Of a stretch of DNA of 64,000 bases, positions 44,275 through 53,533 are shown piece after piece. Each line of letters starts with the position of its first letter. Within the stretch, counting starts at the first letter, position 1. The stretch is from Pyropia yezoensis (taxonomy: Eukaryota > Rhodophyta > Bangiophyceae > Bangiales > Bangiaceae): assembly GCA_009829735.1 (NCBI GenBank), contig CM020620.1, positions 7,208,545 through 7,272,544 on the forward strand, written 5' to 3'. The notes beneath the pieces are model-generated. The model was not told where the DNA came from. It saw only the letters and a program-made list of their open reading frames with translations, and ran no database searches. The translations under genes and the position numbers were made by a program.

Positions 44275-45643
44275 CTGCGCCGCGAGGCTTGCGGCATGCG
44301 AGTGTCGGCGTGGCGGGTCAAGTTGGCGCTGGGGTCTTCCAGGATGGAGTTCGGGCCACGGACCCGTCCGAGGCACCGCTGGTCCGCGGTCGCGGCGCCC
44401 CGGCCCAACGCTTCTTTCCGCGCGCCGGAGGCGGCCAGCAGCGGCACTGGCACGCATAGAACGACTGACCGAGCTGCCGTGGGCCAGGGGAGCCCATGCG
44501 GCTTGGCCGAGGCTGCTCCCAAGCGTGACCTGTCGACGATTGCCACGACGGACATCGTGTACGCCGGGCCAGCACAGCTCATGCCCGCCATGGTCCTGCC
44601 CCCTCTACGGCCGCCGCTCGCCGGTATCAGACCTGCGCCATCCTCGCGCAGTGCGATGCCACTCGCCGCGGGCGACGTGCCTTCGTCGCTTGCTGTGCAG
44701 CTGCCGGTGGCCGCGGGAGGGGCACCTCGGCCGCAGGCGATCCGGCGACCGTCGGCACATGCGCCTGTGGGGCTGACGCATCATCAAGCCGGGCGCACGT
44801 CACACCTGTTACGCGGCCAGCCACTTCAAGGCCAGGCCCTCCTGGACACTGAATTCGTCGCTGTCATGGCGCCTCTGGCGCTGCAAGCGCCCCAGACGCA
44901 CGCACTTTGGAGGCCTCCTCGTGTGCCCCGCCATGCTTCCCTCGGCGTCGCCGGCACTGAAAGCCGAAGCGGGCAAATGGCGGGTGACTGGACGCCCGGC
45001 GTCGCTGGCCGCCCGTCCGCGGAGGCAAGCGTACGTGGTCCACCGATGCGCCCGCCTTCCGGTGCCATGCAGCCTCCCCGCAGTCGGGCGACGATACCCA
45101 CGCCACCCGCCGGGCCATGGCCGATACATCACAGGCTTGCGGCGCAGGCACCGGCGCCTGAAGAAGCCAGTCAAGGTCGTCCTGCAGGGACGGGCCAAGA
45201 AGAATGGGACGCGCTTTGTGTGCTGGTTACGGACCATGCAGAAAAGGCCTTCATGACAGGCAGGACCGTTTATGCGCCACGGTGGTGGTGGGCCATGCGT
45301 TTGTGGAGCGAGTTCATGACCCTCGTGTCCTTTTGCATCAATGCTTTTCCGCTCTGTGCTCATGCGTGTGAATGCTTTACTTCATGCTTGACGCCACGAA
45401 GCATGTGCCTCGCTCGCCCGCAACATGCCGCCAGCATTGCCGGCACCCGCGGCCTTTTGTAGGACATGCCATGTTCACTGTTTGAGCGCGCATGGAGAGT
45501 GACGACGCAGCCGATGCAAATTGCATACATGCCCTCTTTACGTGCAAGCCACATCAGGCATCCACCCTATCGGGTGCCGCGCGCGCGACACTCCCTTCAC
45601 GCCCCCGCCCATCCCCCATGTCCCCTGCACACACCTCTGCCAA
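44275..45643. other. Unassigned GC-rich region
   Basis: A plus frame stays open from about 44248 to 45462 and several minus frames are also open, but their Arg/Pro/Ala/His-rich products show no domain and no strand is favoured. No repeat found that links it to the elements nearby. Confidence 0.4.
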
Positions 45644-46962
45644 TCATCCCAGCCGTGACGTCGAACAAAACGCCCTCGGATGCCGCCCGCACAGCAACAG
45701 CTCGGCGGCAAAGCGCAGCCGGAAGTAAACAGTCCGCGCCGCAGTCACCTGAGCAACAGACTTCCCCCTCGAGAGCGCGCATGCGACCGCCACCGCAAGC
45801 GCGCCGCAATCGTCACCGTTGTTCTATTGTGGAGCCCTTGGGCCGTGGGCAATTGAGCGATCGGGCCGTGGCTGGCGTCCGCCGCCGCTGAGAACTGCGT
45901 CTTCAAACCAGCGCCGGAAGCAGGATACAACAGCAGGGTAGTCCTCTCCGAGGGAGTGAAAGTGCTCCACAGTCCCGCTGGACGTGTGAATGGCCGCGAG
46001 GGTCCAGTGGTTGCCGTTCCCGCCACCATGCTTGACCACCGTCATCACAATGTCAACCGAGTTCAGGTCACGCCTCGCCGTCCACCGGCGCACAGCATCA
46101 AAATTGTTCACGCGACGACGTCCGGTCATCAGCGCGTCAAAGAAGAAGGACTTGAGGAAGAGGCACGCGGGTACCGACCGCCCCGCCGCCACATCTTCGT
46201 CGTGCGCACATGCAGCATGGACAAGACGCCGTTGACATTCTCGTCCGACAGCCACTGACCGAATGCAAACCTTCGGAGCACCCCCCGAGTGATTCGCTCG
46301 CTTCCCAGACCGTAAACGAAAACTTCGTCGTCGCTGGCGGCAGCACGCCCAGAGCCCACCGATCCTGGACCCAAACATACGGCTACGAGAGCAACGGCTT
46401 GCTGCTTCACGGGCAGCAGGAGGCCTGCGTCGTTAATGACCGCAGATACAAGAGGTGGCGCGTCGACAAAGAAAAGCGCGCCAGAGCTCGCATCGGGCCG
46501 TACAGCCCTCTCCGCGGCCTCCGCAGCGGACGTTGCGACATGAATCGTCGCCGCGCCGTCAGGAGCAGTAGTCGCGCAAGGTGTACAAGACAGCCATAGG
46601 GTAGCCAACAACCAGTTGTTTACAAAGAGGAGAACGTCGAGTACCTCATTGATTCGCGCTGGAGCTGGAGCAGCGAGCAGCAGCACAGCCGCAGTGACAA
46701 TCATCGAGGCGCCAGCCAATGCCCGCAAAGCAGCGCCCACCTGCGACAGGAGAGAACTGGCGCATGCGTAAAGCATGGCAAGTGAGGTATCACATGGCGC
46801 TGGGCCTCGTCCTGCGGACCCCCCGCCACAATCCGCACCACCGACTGGAAGCCTGGTCGGCGCAACAACTTCTGACCCGCCTCCGAGAATGGCCGCCTCC
46901 AGCGCCCGCAGCCGACACAGCTCCACGCCCAGCTCGGGCGGTGGCTTGAAGCGCTCAGCCAT
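45644..46962 (-). pseudogene. ULP1/C48-type cysteine protease domain, frameshift and TAG
   Basis: From 46962 the frame gives a helical region of unknown kind, then EVFVYGLGSERITRGVLRRF and WLSDENVNGVLSML, the substrate-groove start of ULP1-type proteases. A one-base frameshift near 46165 leads into ACLFLKSFFFDALM, NFDAVRRWTARRDLNSVDIVM and NHWTLAAIHTSSG (catalytic His). The motif VEHFHSLG has His where the catalytic Asp is usual. An in-frame TAG at 45824-45826 stands where the oxyanion-hole Gln is expected, and the frame continues with NNGDDCGAL (catalytic Cys) to TGA at 45644-45646. The family cleaves SUMO-like modifiers; related proteases also occur inside transposons. It lies on the same strand, directly downstream of the DUF6570 region. 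Confidence 0.75.
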
Positions 46963-47299
46963 CTCCCACGTAAGCGGAGCGCCAATGAGTGGTCATACGC
47001 GCCCGCGGCAGCAGACACGATCCGCAACAGCGTCCTCGCCCTCCGGTCCCCAACGCGCGACTGGCTCCCTCCGCCGCCATGCTGCCCCGGTCCTGCCTGT
47101 GCGCCTCTGTCACCAGGTTTTCGGGCCCCAGCATGGCCGTCACGGCGGGACCGCTTGCGTGCTGGAAGTCCGCCGTCGCCATCCCTGCCAGCGCCTTCGT
47201 CGCTGGAGCCGCCACCGTGAGGGGCGACGCCGGCCGCCCGCCTCCGCTTGTGCCGCTCATCGCGGCGGAGCTGCCGGCGCAGCTCTTCCTCTGTCACAT

Positions 47300-49430
47300 G
47301 CGACACAAGCCCAGCGTCCTCGGGGCTACGCTGAAGCCGCAGGTACCCCTTCCGCAGCATCTTCACACGCGCCGCGCGGTCAAAGTCGTAGACAAGCACC
47401 AGCTGGTTCCGTCCAAACTCACGGTGCCCATCCATCATAAGACGCCGCATCATCTCCGCCTCTGCCAGGTACACTCTCCGCTTCTTGGTCGGCCGCCGCG
47501 ACCAAACGGGAAAGAGCGCACAAACGCCGTCTCTACGCCACCATCGTCTCCATGCCGCATGACGGGCCCGGTGCGCTGCACGCGAATGGCCTCTTGCAAG
47601 GCGTCGTCGACTCGCTCCGCGTCCGTACGCTGGTCTCCTTGCACGACGAAGGACGCACCACGGACCACCTCTACGTCGCAGCTCCCAGCCAGCGGGGTCT
47701 CCTCTTTTCAACGACTCTCCACCGGCGGTGGCAACGGCGACGCCCCTCTGTCTGACGCAAGACCCGCCGGGCTGCGTAAATTGCCGTCATGGGCGTCAAT
47801 AAAGAGCCCGTCCGGCACGGCACCGGCCTCTGCTCCAAGAAGCTCATTGACGGCGGCGGTCTCGACGGTGACGCCCTCGTACAGGTGGTTATTGGCCTGG
47901 AGCCACTCGAGGAGCTCCGCAACTCGCCTTCGCCGCACCGAAAGCGTCCTCCGCGCCGCCAACTCCTGCGCGGTTGACACAGGCGAGACGTGAACACGAC
48001 GCGGACAATGCCGTCCGTGTCGCTGTTCCAGAAAACACGGGGGAGCTTGACGGCGGGCGGCGTGGGTCGCGTGTCAATCAGGAGTGTGTGCGCCTGCAAG
48101 GCCGCCTCACCGCCCCCTCGAAGGAAAGTGACAGCTGCCCGGACAGACACCGTCGAGACGAGATTGAATTCCGTGCTCGTAGTGTCACGCAAGTTGTCGG
48201 GCAATCGACCCGTCGCATTGCCATTTGCAAGCGCTAGGCGGGGGGGGGTACTATTCCGGTTGAGGCGCTCCAGCGATGCCAGGCACGTCAGGCAAGAGGA
48301 CAACTTCGGCTCCTGACCTCCACAGCGCACGCCTTCACCGCGGCCGATCTCAGCGGTGCTTGCTGCAACAGGCGCCGCCGCTTCAACCCTGGACGTCGTG
48401 CATGGCGAGCTTGCGTCTTCTGTACCGCTTGCTCGGGGCGTAAAGCGAGGGCTGTCGTCTGGTCCTTCTGCTGCAGCATAATCTACAGAAGCGCCCACAG
48501 CCCTCCCCCTGTGTCCTCCTGCTGTGGCCGCCAAGACGTCCGCAGCGGAACCTCGAACAACACCATTAGGTGACAGGAGCATATTTCGGCTCAGCGGAAA
48601 AGCACTCGACAGGTCATACTGCTTGACCAGCTCTGGAGTCAAGTCGTCAGAGGGCCGCAGCCGCGTAGCCATGGCCTCCAGCGGCCAGCCCGATGACGAC
48701 AACTCCACAGTACTGGACGCAGGGACAAGCAGCTGACAGACACCACAGACCGCCTCCCCCATCCCCTCCCAGCCCAAGCGCTCTTGGCGCGCCTGATAAA
48801 TGGAGTCCACAAGCGCCCGGTCCAACGAGCCGACGACATGTTGAGCGTGAAGCCGCGCGCCTCCTCTGAACTGAGGAGCTCCCGCTCGGCCGCATCCCGC
48901 AGTCGCGCCCGTCTACGTCGAAACACTTCAGCACGTGCTTCGCGGCGCTCTGCATCGTCGGCCTGCTCAGACACAGACGCTCTGGCTGCCCGAGTGGCAG
49001 CAGCAGCGCGGCGGCTCTCCCGCTCGTACACCCGCTCGGCGTGCGACCGGGCGTGATAGCGCGCCCGTGCCCGTGCTCGTGCGGCGTCGCGGTCCGCCGG
49101 GGTCATGCCGGCCACCTTCTGCAAGTACTTGGCGTGGGCCCGTGCGGCGTCTGCAGCCACTGCCTCGAGAGGGCGCTCCCGGCGGCGCTGTCTCTCACGC
49201 TCCTTCCGCTGCTCAGTCACCGACAGCGCGGGAGGCTCCTTTTCGTCCTCCACGACGCTGGCGGTGCCTTCGGGCATGGCCCCTTGAGGAGCCGGATATG
49301 CGATGAGGCTAACCAAAAGGAGTTGTGTAGAGAGCGAGCAGGGGGACGCATTCGCCAAGAATGCAAGCAAAATGCTGTTTATCAAGCCACACGACCACAA
49401 CGAGCCGTATCGCCCCGGCAGAGATAGCAT
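47300..49430 (-). pseudogene. Helitron-related N-terminal region with DUF6570, several frameshifts
   Basis: Reading minus: 49430-48830 gives an Arg/Ala/Glu-rich helical segment (ARARARARYHARSHAER). After a frameshift, 48825-47990 gives CGVCQLLV, YDLSSAFPLSRNMLLSPNGVV, then the DUF6570-like part SCLTCLASL with PPRLALANGNATGRLP, STEFNLVSTVSVRAAVTFLRGG and LPRVFWNSDTDGIVRVVF. After a second shift, 47960-47840 gives LSVRRRRVAELLEWLQANNHLYEGV. A third frame (47600-47300) holds PTKKRRVYLAEAEMMRRLMMDGHREF and LVYDFDRAARVKMLRKGYLRL. This order matches the segment before the Rep domain of Helitron polyproteins. I could not find the HUH Rep motifs or the helicase. At least three frame changes make it a relic unless they are sequencing errors. 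Confidence 0.7.
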
Positions 49431-49978
49431 GGAACATGATACACGGGAGAAAATGCACTGCGTCTTGCGTCAGAGTCTACCCGTCGAAATTCATGTCCTG
49501 GTCTTGTGAAAAGTAGCATCTCATATCCATACGCTGTGCCTTTACGCAGCTGCTCGCCACACCCTGGGCCCACTTTCACGCTCCTCGCGCCCCACAATAA
49601 CTTGCAGCCTCACCCCCAGACATTCCCTACAACTGATTATGTCAGGGCCACAAGCACCGCGACTGCCGCTTGCGCAGACGACCGGGCGACTCACCATTGC
49701 CTCATACTGAGCTGCCGTGTAATCTGCATCGCTCAAGGACGGAATGCCGTCGTACCGCAGCACAGCCCCGGCACATTTGACTGTTGCAACACCAACAACC
49801 ACTGCCGACCTGCAGGCCGACCTGAAGGCCGACCACCACCGCCACCCCCTCCCCCACCCCCACCCCCACCACCATCGCCACCGCCACCCCCACCCCCACA
49901 CCCGCCGCCATCGCCGCCCCTGCCCCCTCGCTGTCAAACCACCGCCTCCCCCGACCGTTCACCTCCCTGGCAGCCACG
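49431..49978. other. Intergenic, ending in CCCCCA-rich microsatellite
   Basis: No gene recognised. 49430-49820 is mixed unique sequence; 49835-49925 is a run of CCACCC/CACC units just upstream of the SET-domain ATG. Confidence 0.5.
49835..49925. repeat. CACCCC/CCACCG microsatellite
   Basis: Irregular CCCCCA and CCACCG units; the complementary strand is G-run rich. A very similar tract lies at 51370-51436. Confidence 0.8.
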
Positions 49979-50757
49979 ATGCTGCACTGGCGGCCGCTTC
50001 CGGGTCTCCCGCTCTACACCGCCATCACCACCCCACTGCTCCGCTACCTGGATGACAACCACGGGCTCTCGTGGTCTGTCAACGGGCGCAACCTCTCGGG
50101 CGTGCCGCTCGATGCGTGGCCGCTCGGCGGCATTTCCGCCCTGCTACGCGCGGACACTGAGGACCTGCTGCGGGTGGACTGCCGCGCGAACGGTGTCATT
50201 GTCGCGCCTTCCACGATTGAGGGTGCCGGTCGAGGAGTGTTTGCTGGCCGGGACTTTGCTGTCAGTGAGAGCATCCTGCCAATCACGGGCCAGATCGTGT
50301 ACGACGACCTGACGCCCGCCCTGAAGTCTGCGGACCCCTCTTTGGGGGACCGCCGCTACGCCCGGCGATCGCGGGTCCATCGCTTTGCTAACACGCTCCG
50401 CTACTGGTCTCGCTACTCTGTTCAGGTGGAGACCCACCCCCCGTTTGGGGCTTCCGCTCCGGTCCGCGCTACTACGACATCGAGGGGGCGTCTAAGCCTG
50501 CCTGGATCGTGCCTGCGCGCCTTTGCGCGGCCGGCATTGTGAACGACCCGCGCCATGTGCGCGCTGATGGGTCCATCGCGTCGGCAGAGTCGGTCGGGCG
50601 CACCGTCAACGCGGAATTCATCACGGTCCACCCGCTCATTGACGACCCGAGCCTTATGGTCGGGCCAGGGACAGTATCCCTGCGCGTGACCCGGCCCATC
50701 ATGGCAGGCGAGGAGCTGTTTGTGGACTACGGCGCGGAGTGTATGTTCTGGTGGTAG
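49979..50757 (+). CDS. SET-domain protein (lysine methyltransferase-like), one frameshift
   Basis: ATG at 49979. The first frame carries about 80 residues of unknown sequence, then GAGRGVFAGRDFAVSESILP, the start of a SET domain, with GQIVYDDL. A one-base shift is needed between about 50440 and 50475, after which the second frame reads YYDIEGASKPAWIVPARLC, AGIVNDPRHV, GRTVNAEFI (place of the usual NHSC knot), LRVTRPIMAGEELFVDYG and a TAG stop at 50755-50757. SET proteins methylate lysines using S-adenosylmethionine. No GT-AG intron explains the shift, so it is a damaged gene or a sequencing indel. No post-SET cysteine cluster follows; substrate unknown. Confidence 0.7.
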
Positions 50758-51369
50758 TGGGGTGAGACAAGGGGGTGTGTGCGCGAGAGTGGGCACCCAG
50801 TGCTTAAAGCTTGTATGCTGTTTTCTTTCTATATGCCAGGCAGAGCGTGACAGCACAGCCACAGGTCCAGCAGGTAAACGTGGCCGCGGGTGTTGCAAGC
50901 GTCGATGCAAAATGGTGGCCATGGCGCCAGCAAAGACGCGGGTCGCGACCTCAACTTTTCACGCACCGTCCTCAGTTGCCCGCGCCAGTGTATTTGTCCG
51001 TCCCGGGATTGCAAGCGTTTTCATGCAATCTTTAATCCTTCGTGCCCCGGGCAAGACCTATGAGAGCCACCCTCCCCCAAAAATTTCCCAGGCTGCCAAA
51101 GATCAAGCCCCCCCCGAAATCTGCCGGGCAGCCCCGGGCACAACAGCGAGCCACCCCCTGCAAATGCGCCTGTACCGGCGGTGTCTCGCGCGGCAGGAAC
51201 TGACACCGCCCACACGCCCTCAGGAGCCCACCCCCCCCTGGAACAGGCACTGGAGACCCCGCCAGTCCCCCCCCCCCTTAGGGCCCCTCGTGCGCACCCC
51301 CCCCCCTCGACCCCCTCCTGCGCACCCCTCTGGAACAACCAGCGCGGGGGGGATCGCGCAAGCAACGAC

Positions 51370-51436
51370 CCCCGCCCCCACCCCCACCACCACCGCCACC
51401 GCCACCCCCACCCCCACCCCCACCGCCATCGCCATG
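51370..51436. repeat. CCCCCA/CCACCG microsatellite
   Basis: Near twin of 49835-49925, containing CCACCACCGCCACCGCC followed by CCCCCA units and GCCATCGCC. Confidence 0.8.
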
Positions 51437-52198
51437 ACCTTCGCCGCTGCGTCCGTCCCTTCCGCCGCCAACGCCGCCTGCTGCCCCCGTGGCCGCTGCC
51501 GCCACCCATTGTCGCCGTTTGTGTTGGCGCACCGCCTCCCCCCACGCCGGCGGGCTTGCCCCGCCGGCACCATCCGACGCCGCCTTTCGTCGTAAGACCG
51601 GTGGCGTCGCCCGCTTCGGCGGGTGGGTGGGGGGGCGAGGAGGCGCGTCACCACGTCGGTGCTTTGGGTGCCTGCGGTGGCGGCGGGGGTGGTGGCGGTA
51701 GCGGCAGATGCACCCCACCACGCGACGGTGCCTGCTTCTGCGCCTGTGACGCGGCCGAGCGACCGCGGCTGCCGTCGCTGCCGTCGCCCCCACGCCGTCC
51801 CGCTGCCGGGTCCCCCCCTGCCATCATATGGCTTCTGAACGTTAAATGGTGGTGGGAGGGGGCCAAGCACCACCACGCGGCCACCCTTGACGAGGTTGGC
51901 CATTGCGTCCGGCGCCGTGAGGCGCCGGGGTGTGGGGTACGGCCGTGCCGGCGGCGGCGATGACGGTCGCCGCGACCATCTCGACCGCGTTGCTTTGTGA
52001 GAAGCGACACTCTTACGGTACGTGTGAGGGACGCTTTGCTTGGTGTGTGCGTCCGCGTGCAACGGGGTGTGCGAGCGCTGAGACATTTGCTCGGCGGACA
52101 CCATGCACCTCGAGGGTCCTTGACTGCGAGGCATGCATCTGACGCGTCTTCGTGTTCTCGCTGTCGAGTTGTTCATGTGTGCTTTGTATTGTGCGTTC

Positions 52199-52555
52199 TG
52201 TTCTGCCTGCTCTGCCCCTCCTCCGCCCACGCTCTTACTACGTGTTTCTTGCTTGCCCTGGTTCCCCTCTGCACGTGCAACCCGCCGAATGCATTGTCCT
52301 TTGCTTGGGCGCGCCCCTGCCCGTTCTCACCGTGTGTTGTTTTGGTTGTGTTTGGCTGGTCGTCTTCATCATCTGTTCCACCTGCTCTACCTCCCCCCTG
52401 CCCGCGCTCTTCTTCCGGTACGTTCTTTCGTGGTTTCTCTCGTTCCCCTCTGCTTGAACATTTCTCCACCGTATGCTCTGACGTCTTCTTTGGCGCCCCC
52501 TTGCCCGCACTCACCACTCTTCGGTTTGGCATGTCTTGTCTTTGCTCTCTTTATC
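52199..52555. repeat. Diverged tandem duplication of about 178 bp
   Basis: CTGCTCTGCC...CGCGCCCCTGCCCGTTCTCACC (from about 52199) aligns with CTGCTCTACC...GGCGCCCCCTTGCCCGCACTCACC (from about 52377), both including GTTCCCCTCTGC. Pyrimidine-rich; the 251-codon frame through it has a Cys/Leu/Ser composition that reflects base bias. Confidence 0.6.
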
Positions 52556-52746
52556 CTTGCTCTGTCTCCACTCTACTCTGTTCATCTCTTTTCTGTGGTC
52601 ATGCATGCTCAACAACATGCATGCCCCATGCTCCCCCCCGCCCCACTCAAGTAAAAGCGCTCGTGCGCTGGGGCGGGGGGGGTCACGCCTCTGGCGCCCG
52701 TGCCAGGGGCGCCCTATTTCTCCTTAGTCTTGTCAGTACGTACCGT

Positions 52747-52857
52747 TCATAAAAAAAAATGCCGGGACTTGGCGGGGGCAGGATGCTCCCGCCAGCCCTT
52801 GGTCATAAAAACCGCTGGGATATGGCGAGCGCACGATGCCCCCGCCGGCCCAGTTTC
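52747..52857. repeat. Diverged tandem duplication of about 55 bp
   Basis: Both halves start TTCATAAAAA or GTCATAAAAA and share GCTGGGA/GCCGGGA, TATGGCG/CTTGGCG and CGATGC/GGATGC-CCCGCC. Confidence 0.55.
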
Positions 52858-53533
52858 AATAAATGGTCCATTATGTTGCTCCTTTGGCGCCCGACGTCCT
52901 CCAAGAGCGCCACGACGGCATCGGCTGACACTGTACACGTGTCGTCCAGAGGCCGATCTGGGCACGACTCCTCCCATCTGACCACGCGAGATCCCAATTT
53001 GGGCACGTTTCAGCCCAATCTGCGGGCTCGGGCGCGGATTCGGCCTCGGCACACCCGAGGCCGGCCCCGGCCGATGAACTTTCACGCTCACACGTGGTGA
53101 AAAGCTTAAATGGATGAAATACGGTTTATGACGGTTGCGCAAAGTGCAACCCCTCCTCCCCCCCCAGACCCCCCCCACCTCCCCAAAGTACCGGTTGGTA
53201 AACCAACCCAGCAATATTGACAACCCTGCTTCTGCAGTGCTCTACGCACTCGCCTTTCCGGTTCGTGTTTCTCCTGGTCGCCGCCGGTTCATGTGCAGCA
53301 TGATGCACTGCCCACAAGCGTTTGTTGCGCCTGCCGGCGGGGTCTTCTATCCATGGAGAGGATGTCGGATGGTACTCGCGACGTGTCCACCTTCTGGCCC
53401 TGCGTCACGTCTACGTGGTCTTCCAGGCCGACATGGGCTGCGCATCCCTTTTACGCGCCGTGCGCACGTCGCTGGATTGGACGCTGGCCTGTCTTCTAGC
53501 CTCTCGGTACCCGAAGCGGGCATCTATGTCGCA

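Larger units (their letters stand above)
50758..53533. other. Low-complexity intergenic region
   Basis: 50760-51060 mixed sequence; 51060-51960 C-rich with many open but featureless frames on both strands; 52150-52560 pyrimidine-rich tandem duplication; 52747-52857 short diverged tandem duplication; 52860-53530 unassigned, possibly holding the promoter or a further 5' exon of the NTPase gene (a protein-like stretch in another frame near 53370-53500 reads VHLLALRHVYVVFQ). Confidence 0.5.

Noticed and set aside
44248..45462. 404-codon plus frame
   Set aside because: Begins inside the 452-bp repeat arm, has no domain, and opposite-strand frames are equally open.
4940..45826. Genetic code with TAG read as Gln
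   Set aside because: In pol of B the TAG stands for a conserved Trp, and TAG is a plausible terminator of the SET ORF (50755) and of the antisense ORF of A (6254).
51997..52752. 251-codon plus frame rich in Cys, Leu, Ser and Pro, looking like a membrane protein
   Set aside because: Composition follows the pyrimidine-rich tandem duplication; parallel frames look the same, and no conserved segment is seen.
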